From Aggregatilinea lenta (GTDB lineage Bacteria; Chloroflexota; Anaerolineae; Aggregatilineales; Aggregatilineaceae): DNA of 64,000 bases. Positions 16,012 through 25,429 of the stretch are shown here, piece by piece; position 1 is the stretch's first letter; each line of letters starts with the position of its first letter. A model generated the notes under the pieces. It was given only the letters and a program-made list of their open reading frames with translations, was not told the DNA's origin and searched no databases. The stretch is taken from assembly GCF_003569045.1 (NCBI RefSeq), contig NZ_BFCB01000004.1, positions 362,281-426,280 on the forward strand, read 5' to 3'. The translations under genes and the position numbers were made by a program.

Positions 16012-18447
16012 TTAGTCGCCTGCGCCAACCGCTTCCGTGATACGTTCGCTTGCCACGTCGTCAGCTATTTCGATACGGCGGTCGCTGCGGCGCACGGCCC
16101 AGAGGATCAGCGCGATGGAAAGGACTCCGCCCGCGATTACACCCACGCCATACCCATTGTACTGGACGACGATCGGAGCGAGGATCAAGGACACCAGATT
16201 CATCACCTTGATCATCGGGTTGAGCGCAGGACCGGCTGTGTCCTTCAGCGGGTCGCCGACCGTATCGCCGACGACACTCGCCTTGTGATTTTCGCTGTTC
16301 TTGCCGCCAAAGTTGCCGTCTTCAATATACTTCTTGGCGTTATCCCACGCACCACCTGCATTCGACATAAACACCGCCAGCAGCTGGCCGGACATAATGA
16401 CGCCCGCCAGGAAGCCGCCCAGCGCCTGTTCCTTGAGCAGCAGACCAACGGCAATCGGGGCCAGCACGGCAATCACACCCAGCGGAACCAGTTCTTGCTG
16501 CGCAGACTGCGTCGAGATGGTCACGGCCTTGGCATAGTCCGGGGTCTTGGTACGATCCAGGATCTTGGGGTCACGCAGTTGGCGGCGCACTTCGGCCATG
16601 ATGAGGCCAGCAGCGCGGTTCACGGCCTTGATGAGCAAACCGCTGAACAGCAAAGGCAGCGAGCCACCGATGAGCAGGCCCACGAACACCGTCGGGTTAG
16701 CCAGATTGATCACTTCCTCGAAGTCCGGCTTCACGCGTTGAATATCTGCAAAGAAGCTGCCGAACAGCGACACTGCCGCGATCACTGCCGAACCAATCGC
16801 CACACCCTTGGTGATGGCTTTGGTCGTGTTTCCGGCTGCGTCGAGGTCGGCCATGATCTGACGTGCCTCAGGTCCCATACCCGCCAGCTCGCCGATGCCA
16901 TTCGCGTTGTCAGAAATCGGACCGAAAGTGTCCATGCTGACGTTGTTGCCCGTGTGTGACAGCATACCCACGCCGATCAGCGTGACGCCGAACAGAATGT
17001 AGCTGTAGCGATGGACTTCCGGAACCTCTTGCATGCTCACGAGGAACAGCGCCACAACCATAATCCACAGCGCGGAGAAGACGCCCCCGATTAGGTTCCC
17101 CTTACTGCGTCCACGGACAATCCCGTAGATCGAGAGGGCCACACCGGCCAACACGGCAAAGATCTCGTATTGGTCAGGAAAATCAAAGCTGTAGACCATG
17201 ATCGCGGCCAAAAGGCTCGCCACAATCACGAAGAGTGCCCAGACGCTGGAGAGATACCCCAGCGACAGACCTTCGAGAATAACCGACGCCGGACCGAACC
17301 GCGTCGAGGCAGAAATAACCTTGACGCGCTCGCTCTTGGCGCTGGTGGCATAGGAGGTCAATGGATTGAAAATCACCGCCAGAGCCACACCCACGGCAAC
17401 CAGTGTCGCCAGGGAAAGCTGACCGGCGTAGAGCCACGCCAGCAAGAAGGTCGAGGCAATCGTGATGAAGCTCGACACTTCGTAGCTCTTGAACATCGCT
17501 TCTTCAGCGTCGTCTACGTGCCACATGGACACAGCATAGGTTCCCACAATCGAGCTGACCACGCCGATGCCACGTACGAGGAGCGGAACAATGATCCAGT
17601 ACAGTTCGCCGTTAATGGCAGTGAGCGCCAGGCCGAGGATCAGGCTGGACACGATGGTCACTTCGTAGGATTCGAAGATATCCGCGGCCATACCGGCGCA
17701 GTCGCCAACGTTGTCGCCCACGAGGTCGGCGATCACGGCGGCGTTACGCGGATCGTCTTCTTCCATACCGGCTTCGACCTTACCCACCAGGTCTGCGCCG
17801 ACGTCTGCCGCCTTGGTATAGATACCGCCACCCACGCGCATGAACAGCGCCAGCAGCGTCCCACCGAAGCCGAAGCCCAGCAGCACGTCCGGGGACGCCT
17901 CACCGAAGATGATAAAGATCGTCGTACCACCGAGCAGGCCCAGGCCATCGGTCAGCATTCCGGTAATCGTGCCGGAACGATACGCGATTTTCAATGCTTC
18001 CTGGTAACCGCCCTTTTCGGCGGCTGCGGCGACGCGTACATTACCCTGTACGGCCATGTTCATGCCAAAGAAACCCACCATCGCCGAGAAGCTCGACCCC
18101 ATGATGAATGCAATCGCACGCGCGAAGGCAATCACGATCCGTGCCGTGTCTTCATCGTTGTCAAAGTAAGCACGAGCTTCGGGGGTGGGCTTGACCACAA
18201 AAACACTGAGGAACATGGCGACCGTCAACACAACGATCAAGATCGCCACGGTCTTCAGTTGGGTGCGGAGGTATGCGTTCGCGCCGTCACGGATATACCC
18301 CCAGATGCGCTGCATCTCGGAGTTGCCCTTGTCGGACGACATAATGTAGTTGCGTAACCATAACGCGTAGGCAAGCGCTACGCCAGCGATTGCAAGCACG
18401 ATGAACATCATGACTTGCTCGAAGGCTTTGATATCCATTTGGAACAT
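16012..18447 (-). CDS. hppA: Membrane H+-translocating pyrophosphatase, K+-independent type
   Basis: About 811 residues with many hydrophobic segments. It couples pyrophosphate hydrolysis to ion pumping across the cytoplasmic membrane. The family signature DVGADLVGKVE (about 215-225) and the catalytic segments DDPRNAAVIADLVGDNVGD and the late acidic SVVGDTVGDPLKDTAGPALN are intact. The subtype motif reads GNTTKAITKG with Lys543 and Thr546. The known rule is that Lys/Thr here marks K+-independent H+ pumps, and Ala marks K+-dependent enzymes. The start is chosen at ATG 18445-18447, 13 bases after GGAGG; a second ATG nine bases downstream is possible. A peptide-coding leader with a terminator lies upstream on the same strand. 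Confidence 0.95.
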   Translation of the reverse strand: MFQMDIKAFEQVMMFIVLAIAGVALAYALWLRNYIMSSDKGNSEMQRIWGYIRDGANAYLRTQLKTVAILIVVLTVAMFLSVFVVKPTPEARAYFDNDEDTARIVIAFARAIAFIMGSSFSAMVGFFGMNMAVQGNVRVAAAAEKGGYQEALKIAYRSGTITGMLTDGLGLLGGTTIFIIFGEASPDVLLGFGFGGTLLALFMRVGGGIYTKAADVGADLVGKVEAGMEEDDPRNAAVIADLVGDNVGDCAGMAADIFESYEVTIVSSLILGLALTAINGELYWIIVPLLVRGIGVVSSIVGTYAVSMWHVDDAEEAMFKSYEVSSFITIASTFLLAWLYAGQLSLATLVAVGVALAVIFNPLTSYATSAKSERVKVISASTRFGPASVILEGLSLGYLSSVWALFVIVASLLAAIMVYSFDFPDQYEIFAVLAGVALSIYGIVRGRSKGNLIGGVFSALWIMVVALFLVSMQEVPEVHRYSYILFGVTLIGVGMLSHTGNNVSMDTFGPISDNANGIGELAGMGPEARQIMADLDAAGNTTKAITKGVAIGSAVIAAVSLFGSFFADIQRVKPDFEEVINLANPTVFVGLLIGGSLPLLFSGLLIKAVNRAAGLIMAEVRRQLRDPKILDRTKTPDYAKAVTISTQSAQQELVPLGVIAVLAPIAVGLLLKEQALGGFLAGVIMSGQLLAVFMSNAGGAWDNAKKYIEDGNFGGKNSENHKASVVGDTVGDPLKDTAGPALNPMIKVMNLVSLILAPIVVQYNGYGVGVIAGGVLSIALILWAVRRSDRRIEIADDVASERITEAVGAGD

Positions 18448-18776
18448 GATGAACGATACCCCTCCTATATTCAAAAAAGATGTAGGTCTAAGAACGACCT
18501 GCGACGACCTGCAGGTATGATATGGCTGAATTGTTCAACGCCCATATTAATTAGGGTATTTCGATGCAGCGAGAACGATCCTAATCATTCCCCTAAATGA
18601 ATCAGGTGAGGGCGAGCCAAATCACGGGCTAAATAATACCCCGTTCACAAAATATGGACCACAGCGCCAAGCGCGAATAGAACTAGAGTTTAGGTTTGGA
18701 GGTCAAAAAGGTGAGTATTAGCATCCCAGCACTGCGAAGCCAGGCATGGAGGGTTGCAAGCCAGAGGCTCGAAATG
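18448..18776 (-). other. Non-coding stretch between the leader terminator and hppA
   Basis: About 330 bases with AT-rich patches and no convincing ORF. A GGAGGGG before the hppA start and a TATTAT box near 18640 without a good -35 partner are the only signals I can see. An independent hppA promoter may lie here but cannot be shown from the sequence. Confidence 0.4.
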
Positions 18777-18803
18777 AAAAGACCCCGACGAATCGGGGCC
18801 TTT
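18777..18803 (-). terminator. Intrinsic terminator at the end of the hppA leader
   Basis: The plus strand reads AAAAGACCCCGA-CGAA-TCGGGGCCTTT. On the minus strand this is a 6-8 bp GC-rich stem with a TTCG loop followed by TCTTTTC. It lies 25 bases after the stop codon of the 19-residue ORF and about 330 bases before hppA, both on the minus strand. Confidence 0.8.
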
Positions 18804-18816
18804 CCATTACTGTGTT

Positions 18817-18864
18817 GGCGCTGTGACACTAGCTCTCATCCGAGAGGAGGGGTGTCACAGCGCC
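18817..18864. repeat. 13-bp perfect inverted repeat overlapping the leader ORF
   Basis: GGCGCTGTGACAC (18817-18829) and GTGTCACAGCGCC (18852-18864) are perfect inverse complements separated by 22 bases. The spacer itself contains a shorter CTCTC/GAGAG pair. On the minus strand the first arm lies inside the 19-codon ORF and the second arm begins at its TAG, so translation would melt this hairpin. Confidence 0.85.
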
Positions 18865-18888
18865 ATACGTGCTACTACTATCATACAT
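18829..18888 (-). CDS. 19-residue leader peptide or small protein upstream of hppA
   Basis: The ORF ATG TAT GAT ... AGC TAG encodes MYDSSSTYGAVTPLLSDES. It is preceded, 6 bases upstream, by AAGGAGGTG (18895-18903), a perfect complement of the 16S anti-Shine-Dalgarno, and further upstream by a near-consensus promoter. The peptide is Ser/Tyr/Asp-rich with no membrane segment. A 13-bp inverted repeat straddles its 3' half and stop, and an intrinsic terminator follows. The design fits a translated leader controlling readthrough to hppA, or a free-standing small protein gene. No amino acid is strongly over-represented except Ser (6 of 19). Confidence 0.7.
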   Translation of the reverse strand: MYDSSSTYGAVTPLLSDES

Positions 18889-18954
18889 CGACACCACCTC
18901 CTTCTTTTTGGGATGGCAATTGGAGGCTCGACCACCGGGATGATCGATAGCGCG

Positions 18955-18983
18955 ATTATGCCATAGACCGCGTGTTCTGTCAA
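18955..18983 (-). promoter_or_regulatory. Near-consensus sigma70-type promoter of the hppA leader
   Basis: On the minus strand TTGACA (18978-18983), a 17-base spacer and CATAAT (18955-18960) match the consensus in 11 of 12 positions. The start would fall near 18948, giving an untranslated leader of about 60 bases before the 19-residue ORF. Confidence 0.8.
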
Positions 18984-19098
18984 TTACTCGAGATAAATAT
19001 TTGATGAATCTGATATTAGCCGCCCTGCTCCATAAAATCACATAAAAGCATGCATGGAAAACGACCTACCGCCTTTCTCGTTACCGTGGTAAGTACTT

Positions 19099-19155
19099 CT
19101 CCCTATCCTGCTCCCCTTCTCCCTGAGGGAAAAGCGGCCGGGGGACGAGGGTTCT
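19099..19155. repeat. REP-like C-rich/G-rich imperfect palindrome
   Basis: A run of CTCCCT/CTCCCC blocks ending in CTTCTCCCTGAGGGA is followed by GGCCGGGGGACGAGGGTT. It folds as an imperfect palindrome, and its plan (CCCT..CTCCC, short centre, GGG..GGGG.GAGGG) is shared with 24404-24452. It looks like a dispersed intergenic palindrome, upstream of the gene at 19256. Confidence 0.45.
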
Positions 19156-19255
19156 GTATATCTCCTGCATGTCTCCTGCGAGGTTTGCAGGACGCAGTGC
19201 ACATGGGTAAACTTAGCCGATTGCGTTCTGCCCAAGTCGACTCGAAGGATCGGCG

Positions 19256-20023
19256 ATGAAGCGGCTGGTGATGACGGTCTGTATGCTGGTTTGGCTGGGG
19301 GTGCAGCCCCTCTGCCTGCCGCGCATGGATGCCCAGGCGCAGGACAACGAGCTGGTCGCCGAGATCACATCGCCGGTCGAAGGCCAGCAGTTGTTCGGCA
19401 TGGTGAGCATTGCCGGCCGTGCCCGGCACCCCGGCGCGTTTGCCAGCTACACGCTGGAATACGATGATCTGAGTGACCCTGCCGAGCAGTGGATTCCGGT
19501 GCAGGAACGTGTCTCGCAGCAGGTTGCGGGCGGCGTGCTGGGGGTCTGGAACACGAATGCCGTCCCGGACGGCACGTACCAGCTCCGGCTGCGCGTCACC
19601 CTGACTACTGGCGATGCGGGCGAGTACAGTGTGCGCGGGCTGCGCGTGATCAACAGCGCGCCGACGCCCGTGCCGACCTTGCCGGGTAGCGTCCAGAATA
19701 GCACGCCGCAGGCGAGCACACCCGGTCCATCGCCCACGTCACCCGTCCAGCAGCCGCCGAGCAACAATCCGGGCAGCAGCGCCGGACCTGAAGCGGCCAT
19801 CGGTCAGCCGGACGATTCCAGCGCGCCGGTCGCCGACGAGGAACCGGCGGTGAAGACGACCGTCAACCTGGACCGCGTGCAGGATGCGTTTTGTGCCGGG
19901 GCGACGATCACCGGGGCACTGGCCGTGCTCGTGGCGGCCTACGTGGTGATCCGCCGCAGGGTTCGTCCGCGGACCCAGGAGGCCCCCTGGCCGCACCGCA
20001 ATCCGCCGCATCACCCAACCTGA
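19256..20023 (+). CDS. Secreted, membrane-anchored Ig-like domain protein
   Basis: 255 residues: an N-terminal signal peptide (LVMTVCMLVWLGVQPLCL, cleavage likely after AQAQ), and a beta-rich domain of about 110 residues (VAEITSPVEGQQLFGMVSIAG, GVWNTNAVPDGTYQLRLRV) of the type found in Ig-like surface modules. A Pro/Ser/Thr/Gln-rich linker and one C-terminal membrane segment (ATITGALAVLVAAYVVI) with a basic stop-transfer tail follow. It is therefore a surface-exposed, C-terminally anchored protein. Partner unknown. It precedes pth and mfd on the same strand. Confidence 0.75.
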   Translation: MKRLVMTVCMLVWLGVQPLCLPRMDAQAQDNELVAEITSPVEGQQLFGMVSIAGRARHPGAFASYTLEYDDLSDPAEQWIPVQERVSQQVAGGVLGVWNTNAVPDGTYQLRLRVTLTTGDAGEYSVRGLRVINSAPTPVPTLPGSVQNSTPQASTPGPSPTSPVQQPPSNNPGSSAGPEAAIGQPDDSSAPVADEEPAVKTTVNLDRVQDAFCAGATITGALAVLVAAYVVIRRRVRPRTQEAPWPHRNPPHHPT

Positions 20024-20066
20024 TTAGCAGCTATCCCAACCGTTACGAAGGCAACACGGACACACG

Positions 20067-20720
20067 ATGACCGAGCGATACTTGATCGTTGGGCTGGGCA
20101 ATCCCGGCAAGGAATACGGCAACACACGGCACAACGTCGGCTTTCGCTGCGTCGATGCGCTGGCAGAAGCGCACCATATCCCGTTCGAGCCGAAGAAGAA
20201 GTCGCATGCAAAAATCGCCGACGGCATCATCGCGGGACAGCGCGTCTTGCTGGCAAAGCCTCAAACCTACATGAACCTGAGCGGCAGCGCCACGCAGGGC
20301 CTGATGGCGTTCTACAAGATCCCGCCGGAGCGTCTGCTCGTCATCTTCGATGATCTGGATCTGCCGTTTGGCACGCTGCGCATCCGCCACAAGGGCGGCG
20401 CGGGTGGGCATAATGGACTGACCGATATCATCCGGCGGCTCGGCACGCAGGAGTTCCCGCGTATCCGCTTCGGCATCGGTCGCCCGCCTGGGCGCATGGA
20501 CCCGGCGGCCTACGTGCTGCGCCCGTTCGACGCCGAAGAAACCAACACGCTGAACATTGCCGTCGCGCGCGTGATCGACGCCGTAAACGAGTGGCTGACG
20601 AGCGGACTGGACGCGGCCATGAATCATTACAACGGATCGGTACAGGAGCCGGACGAACCCGACACGCCCGCCCGTCCGAAAACATCCCCTACCCCACCCA
20701 CCGGCTCACGCACCCAGTAG
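20067..20720 (+). CDS. pth: Peptidyl-tRNA hydrolase
   Basis: 217 residues. It releases peptides from stalled peptidyl-tRNA. The N-terminus LIVGLGNPGKEYGNTRHNVGF contains the catalytic His of the NTRHNVG motif, and KPQTYMNLSG and FDDLDLPFGTLRIRHKGGAGGHNGL are the other family signatures. The last 25 residues (Pro/Thr-rich) extend beyond the normal fold end. It precedes mfd by 16 bases, so co-transcription is likely. Confidence 0.96.
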   Translation: MTERYLIVGLGNPGKEYGNTRHNVGFRCVDALAEAHHIPFEPKKKSHAKIADGIIAGQRVLLAKPQTYMNLSGSATQGLMAFYKIPPERLLVIFDDLDLPFGTLRIRHKGGAGGHNGLTDIIRRLGTQEFPRIRFGIGRPPGRMDPAAYVLRPFDAEETNTLNIAVARVIDAVNEWLTSGLDAAMNHYNGSVQEPDEPDTPARPKTSPTPPTGSRTQ

Positions 20721-20736
20721 AACGGACACGAACTCT

Positions 20737-23700
20737 ATGCAGCTAAATGGGCTGTTGGAACTGCTGCGCCAGAGCGGCACATACCGGCAGTTAGTGGATG
20801 ATTTGCGCGCGCAGCGCCCCGTGACCGACCAGCAACTGCTGCGTGCGGCACGCCCGTTCGTCGCGGCAGCGCTGGCGGAAGATCTGCTGCGCCCGGTCGT
20901 GTTTCTCACGGGACGCGTCGATCGCGCGCACAATCTCGCCGAGCAGATGCCCGTCTGGCTCCCGGATCGCTCCGTCGAACGCTTCGCAGAGCCGAGCGCC
21001 AGCTTCTATGAGCGCTCACCCTGGACCGGCGTAACGATCCGCAGCCGCCTGAACACGTTGGCCCGCTTCGCCCCGCCGATCGGGGTCGCGCAGCCGCAGG
21101 CGGACGCGCCCGCTGTGGTAGTTGCCTCCGCGTACGCGCTGATGCAGAAAACGCTGCCCGTGCGCGAGTTCCGCGCCGGGTCGCGCATGCTCAAGGTCGG
21201 CGCCATAAATAATCCCGACAAGCTGCTGCGCACCTGGCTCCAGGTCGGCTACATGCCCGCGTCGATTGTGGTCGAGCCGGGCACGTTCAGCCGTCGCGGC
21301 GGCATTCTCGACATCTTCCCGGCCTCGGCCAGCCAGCCGGTGCGCATCGAGTTCTTCGGCGACGAGATCGAAAGCCTGCGCACGTTCAGCCCTTCGACGC
21401 AGCGCTCGTCAGACAGCACTGATCAGGTCGTCATCACGCCCGCCCGCGAGGCGCTGCCGCGATTCTCGCCCGCCGTCGCGGAGCAGTTGCGCGATTGGTT
21501 CGCGGCGCAACCCGATCCCACGGAAGACGTCGTTTCCATGCAGCCGGACGGCGAGCCGCTTGCCAACGGGGTCGCCTTCCCGTTCAGCGAGTTCTACCTG
21601 CCCTATCTGTACAGTTATCCCGCCAGCCTGCTCGGCTACACCCCGGACGATGCGCTGATTATTGTGGACGACTGGGGAAGCCTGGGCGACACGATGGCCG
21701 AAATGGAGGAGCAGGCGCTTGCCAACCGCGAAGACAAGGTGTCGTCCGGCCAGCTCCCGCCCGATTTCCCGCTGCCCTACTTCACCTGGGCAGAACTTCA
21801 GGACGAGGTCTCCACGCGGCAGACCCTGCACCTCGGCAGCAGCTATGAAACGCCGCCCGACAGCACACCGGTCCTGGGCGACCTGTTCTCGCCCGGTCAG
21901 CGCTACGGCGGCCAGCTCCGCTCCCTGCTGGACGATCTCGCCGGGCTGTACGACGAGTCGCGCCCGGTTATCATCGCCACGCAGCAGGCGCAGCGGCTGG
22001 CCGAGCTGTGGGGCGAGCAGGAAGACTACGTGCACCCCGTCACCGTGATTGATCGCCCCGACGGCTTGGGGCAAATCACGTTCGTCGAGGGCGCGCTGGC
22101 TGAAGGCTGGATACTGCGCAGCGACAGGGCAGAACTGCACCTGCTGACGGACGCGGAGATCTTCGGCTGGAAACGCCCGGAGCCGCGCCGTCGCATTCAG
22201 CCGCGCGCGCTGCCGCCCGAATCCCACTTCGCCGACCTGCAAAGCGGTGACTTCGTCGTGCACGTGGAATACGGCATCGGGCGCTTCGCTGGGCTGCGAA
22301 AACGCCAGATCGATGAGGCGGAGCGCGAATACCTCGTGATCGAATACGCGGGCAGCGACCTGCTGTACGTCCCGATCCACCAGGCGGACCGGCTCTCGCG
22401 TTACGTCGGCGCGGACGAGCGTCCCCCGCAGCTCAACCGGCTCGGCTCGCAGGACTGGTCGCGCACCAAAGCCAGCACGCAGGCCGCCGTGCAAGAAGTC
22501 GCGCGCGAGCTGCTCGAACTCTACGCTGCGCGCGAGGACGTGCAGGGCCACGCCTTCAGCCCCGACAGCCCCTGGCAGGCCGAGCTGGAGGCGTCCTTCC
22601 CCTACATCGAAACGGCAGATCAACTCCGCGCACTGGACGAGGTCAAAGCCGACATGGAACGCCCGCGCCCGATGGACCGCCTGATCTGCGGCGATGTGGG
22701 CTATGGGAAAACGGAAGTCGCGCTGCGCGCCGCGTTTAAAGCGGTCATGGATGGCAAGCAGGTCGCCATCCTCGTCCCGACAACAGTGCTCGCCCAGCAG
22801 CACTTCAACAACTTTTCGCGGCGCTTGCTGCCTTTCCCCGTTAAGGTGGAGATGCTGTCGCGCTTCCGAAGCCCTGCCGAGCAGCGCAAGATCATCTACG
22901 ATCTCGCCGAAGGCACGATCGATATCGTCATCGGCACGCACCGCCTGCTTCAACCGGACGTGAAGCTGAAGAACCTCGGCCTGCTGATCATCGACGAAGA
23001 GCAGCGCTTCGGCGTCACGCACAAGGAGCAGTTCAAGGAGCTGCGCACCGAGGTGGACGTGCTGACGCTGACTGCCACGCCGATCCCGCGCACGCTGTAC
23101 ATGAGCCTGACCGGCATCCGCGACATCAGCATGATTCAGACGCCGCCGGAAGAACGCCTGCCAATCATTACCCACGTAGGCGTCTACGACGACAAGCTGG
23201 TGCGGCAGGCCATCCTGCGTGAGATCGATCGCGGCGGGCAGGTCTTTTTCGTGCACAACCGCGTGCAGACCATCCAGGGCATCGCCGCGCGGCTGGCGCG
23301 CGCTGTGCCCGAAGCCAGCGGCATCATCGGGCACGGACAGATGGACGAGGATCGGCTCGAAGAAGTCATGACCGCCTTCGCGCGCGGCGACTACGATGTG
23401 CTGCTCTCCACGTCGATCATCGAGAGCGGGCTGGATATTCCCAACGCCAATACGCTGATCGTGGATCGCGCGGACTGGTTCGGGCTGGCCCAGCTTTACC
23501 AGCTGCGCGGGCGCGTCGGGCGCGGCGCGAACCAGGCCTACGCCTACTTCTTCCATCCACGGACCAGCCGTCTCACACCCGAGGCGCGCGCCCGCCTGGA
23601 CACCATCGGCGAGCAGACCGATCTGGGTTCAGCCATGAACATCGCCATGCGCGACCTGGAGATTCGCGGCGCGGGCGACCTGCTCGGCACGCGCCAGAGC

Positions 23701-24255
23701 GGGCATATCGCCGCTGTGGGATTCCACCTCTATACCCAACTGCTTGCCCAGGCGGTACGACACCTCAAGGGCGAAGGCGAAGCGCCGCGCCTGTCGATCA
23801 GCACGCCGACCGTCACGATCGACCTGCCCATCCCGGCCTATATTCCCACCAGCTATATCCCCGAAGCGGCGCTTCGTATCCAACTTTACCGGCGTCTGGC
23901 CGAAATGCGGGATATTGCGGCCATTGACGACATGCAGACCGAGCTAACCGACCGCTTCGGCGCTCTGCCCCGTACCGTGCACAACCTGATCTTCCAGATG
24001 CGGATCAAGCTGCTGGCCCAGCGCGCAAACGTGTCGGCCATCGCCAGCGAGAACGGGCAGATCAGCATTCGCCTGCCCTATCTGGCCGGGGTGGATCGCC
24101 CGGCGCTGCAAGAGGACTTGGGTCATAGCGTGCGCGTGAGCCGCACGGCGGTCTGGCTGCCGGAGGACGGCATCGAGGACCTGAAGTGGCAGACAAATCT
24201 ACTGGAGGTGTTGGCAAAGCTTCAGGTAAACTTGATTCAGGACGACGCCAACTGA
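20737..24255 (+). CDS. mfd: Transcription-repair coupling factor Mfd
   Basis: 1172 residues, the usual full length. It removes RNA polymerase stalled at lesions and recruits UvrA. Visible parts in order: the UvrB-like N-terminal region ([30 protein letters not shown]), the RNA-polymerase-interacting domain ([20 protein letters not shown]), the translocase with [14 protein letters not shown] (Walker A), DEEQRFGV (DEEQ box), [13 protein letters not shown] and the QLRGRVGRG motif VI, and the TRCF C-terminal domain. Nothing is missing. Confidence 0.97.
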   Translation: MQLNGLLELLRQSGTYRQLVDDLRAQRPVTDQQLLRAARPFVAAALAEDLLRPVVFLTGRVDRAHNLAEQMPVWLPDRSVERFAEPSASFYERSPWTGVTIRSRLNTLARFAPPIGVAQPQADAPAVVVASAYALMQKTLPVREFRAGSRMLKVGAINNPDKLLRTWLQVGYMPASIVVEPGTFSRRGGILDIFPASASQPVRIEFFGDEIESLRTFSPSTQRSSDSTDQVVITPAREALPRFSPAVAEQLRDWFAAQPDPTEDVVSMQPDGEPLANGVAFPFSEFYLPYLYSYPASLLGYTPDDALIIVDDWGSLGDTMAEMEEQALANREDKVSSGQLPPDFPLPYFTWAELQDEVSTRQTLHLGSSYETPPDSTPVLGDLFSPGQRYGGQLRSLLDDLAGLYDESRPVIIATQQAQRLAELWGEQEDYVHPVTVIDRPDGLGQITFVEGALAEGWILRSDRAELHLLTDAEIFGWKRPEPRRRIQPRALPPESHFADLQSGDFVVHVEYGIGRFAGLRKRQIDEAEREYLVIEYAGSDLLYVPIHQADRLSRYVGADERPPQLNRLGSQDWSRTKASTQAAVQEVARELLELYAAREDVQGHAFSPDSPWQAELEASFPYIETADQLRALDEVKADMERPRPMDRLICGDVGYGKTEVALRAAFKAVMDGKQVAILVPTTVLAQQHFNNFSRRLLPFPVKVEMLSRFRSPAEQRKIIYDLAEGTIDIVIGTHRLLQPDVKLKNLGLLIIDEEQRFGVTHKEQFKELRTEVDVLTLTATPIPRTLYMSLTGIRDISMIQTPPEERLPIITHVGVYDDKLVRQAILREIDRGGQVFFVHNRVQTIQGIAARLARAVPEASGIIGHGQMDEDRLEEVMTAFARGDYDVLLSTSIIESGLDIPNANTLIVDRADWFGLAQLYQLRGRVGRGANQAYAYFFHPRTSRLTPEARARLDTIGEQTDLGSAMNIAMRDLEIRGAGDLLGTRQSGHIAAVGFHLYTQLLAQAVRHLKGEGEAPRLSISTPTVTIDLPIPAYIPTSYIPEAALRIQLYRRLAEMRDIAAIDDMQTELTDRFGALPRTVHNLIFQMRIKLLAQRANVSAIASENGQISIRLPYLAGVDRPALQEDLGHSVRVSRTAVWLPEDGIEDLKWQTNLLEVLAKLQVNLIQDDAN

Positions 24256-24293
24256 CCTATCACACACATTAACCCACAAATCCCAAACGGAAT

Positions 24294-24338
24294 TCCAACA
24301 TATCCCACAAGAATGTGGGTTAAGTGGGATATGTTGGA
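24294..24338. repeat. 15-bp perfect inverted repeat after mfd
   Basis: TCCAACATATCCCAC and GTGGGATATGTTGGA flank a 15-base centre, which itself contains the TGTGGGTTAA half of another inverted repeat. No T-tract follows on either strand, so it is a structured or protein-binding repeat rather than an obvious intrinsic terminator. Confidence 0.75.
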
Positions 24339-24403
24339 TTGGAATCCTTTGAAATCAGGTGTGATAAACCATTTGAAACGTTACGTCGATTCGCGTTTGC
24401 CGC

Positions 24404-24452
24404 CACCCCTAACCCCTTCCCTCCTTCTGGGGGAAGGGCTGGGGATGGGGGT
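24404..24452. repeat. REP-like palindromic element
   Basis: ACCCCTAACCCCTTCCC followed by a short centre and GGGAAGGGCTGGGGATGGGG forms a long imperfect hairpin. The same layout appears at 19099-19155. Palindromes with this wording are dispersed in many bacterial genomes. Confidence 0.55.
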
Positions 24453-24531
24453 TCTCAAAAGGATTCTGACAAACCGTGGTGTCGTGGCTTTCCCGCACGA
24501 GTGCTGGATATGGGAAAATGGGATATCCCGA

Positions 24532-25392
24532 CTAATCGAGCAGCCCGCGCTCGACGATCAGGCCCAGCACGCCGGGACCGGTGTGCACGCCGATCGCCAT
24601 TCCCGCATGTCCCAAACGGATTTCGTCAGGCTTGAAGCGCCGTTTAGCCTCGTCATACAGGAACTGTGCTTCTCTTTCCGCGTTGCCGTGAATGACCGCG
24701 ATGCGGCGTATGGGATATTCACCGACGAACGTGGCCGTCTCCGCCAGGATACGCTCGATGGCGCGGCGGCGGGCGCGCACATTGTCTACCGACGCGACCA
24801 CGCCATCCTTGACCTGAAGCACGGGCTTGATGTTCAGCGCCGTGCCGATCAGCAGGCGCGCGTTGCCGATGCGTCCCCCGCGCCGCAGGTAATCCAGGTT
24901 CTCGACGGTGAACAGAATCTGCTGGCGGGTGGCCGCCTGCCGGATCACCTCCGCGATCTCCTCCGGCGTCGCCCCACCGTCCCGCGCCGCCGCGCCGGAC
25001 AGCATCGCATGGCCCAGCGCCCACGTCACCTGGCGCGTATCGACCACATGCACCGGGAAATCGACTATCGACTGCGCCTGGACCGCCGACGCATAGGTTC
25101 CGCTGAGCTGCTCCGAAATGACCGCACACACGATGGCGTCTGCGTTCTCGGCCTCTCTGGCTGCCATGAACGCCTCGACGAAATCCTGCGGAGATGCCTG
25201 CGACGTTTTAGGAATATCTTCAGATGCTTCGAGCATCCGGTAAAAATCGGGTGACTCGATGTCCACGCCATCGCGCATCGTCTCGTCGTTCCACAGAACG
25301 TAGAGCGGCACGATGTGGATATGCCGCTCGGCTGCCAGGTCGTGCGGTAGATCGCTGGTACTGTCCGTCACAAGTGCCGTACGTACTGTCAC
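24532..25392 (-). CDS. DegV family fatty-acid-binding protein
   Basis: 286 residues, standard for DegV/FakB-like proteins that bind a fatty acid and, in Firmicutes, present it to the kinase FakA. The N-terminal TALVTDSTSDLPHDLAAE and IVPLYVLWNDETMRDGVDI are typical, as are SQASPQDFVEAF, AVISEQLSGTYASA and the LDYLRRGGRIGNARLLIG segment. No FakA gene is in the window. It closes the minus-strand block that begins with folC, 37 bases after the lipoprotein gene. Confidence 0.9.
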   Translation of the reverse strand: MTVRTALVTDSTSDLPHDLAAERHIHIVPLYVLWNDETMRDGVDIESPDFYRMLEASEDIPKTSQASPQDFVEAFMAAREAENADAIVCAVISEQLSGTYASAVQAQSIVDFPVHVVDTRQVTWALGHAMLSGAAARDGGATPEEIAEVIRQAATRQQILFTVENLDYLRRGGRIGNARLLIGTALNIKPVLQVKDGVVASVDNVRARRRAIERILAETATFVGEYPIRRIAVIHGNAEREAQFLYDEAKRRFKPDEIRLGHAGMAIGVHTGPGVLGLIVERGLLD

Positions 25393-25429
25393 CTTGTTGT
25401 CCCCCTTGTGTCGTCACTCTGACAGTGCT

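Larger units (their letters stand above)
24256..24531. other. Intergenic region with nested inverted repeats and a REP-like element
   Basis: This gap between convergent mfd and the degV-family gene has no coding content. TCCAACATATCCCAC (24294-24308) pairs with GTGGGATATGTTGGA (24324-24338) over 15 bp. A second pair, TTAACCCACA / TGTGGGTTAA, is interleaved in the same stretch. A C-rich/G-rich palindrome follows at 24404-24452, and a further TGGGATATCCC lies near 24518. TATCCCACA-type words recur upstream of folC at about 32349-32405. Confidence 0.6.

Noticed and set aside
18696-18950. Plus-strand ORF starting GTG after GGAGGTC
   Set aside because: It reads straight through the terminator and the inverted repeat of the minus-strand leader and has no homologue-like composition. 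The SD resemblance is probably chance.
21409-23556. Long open frame on the minus strand opposite mfd
   Set aside because: mfd is complete and recognisable on the plus strand. The opposite frame is an artefact of high GC and lacks domains.
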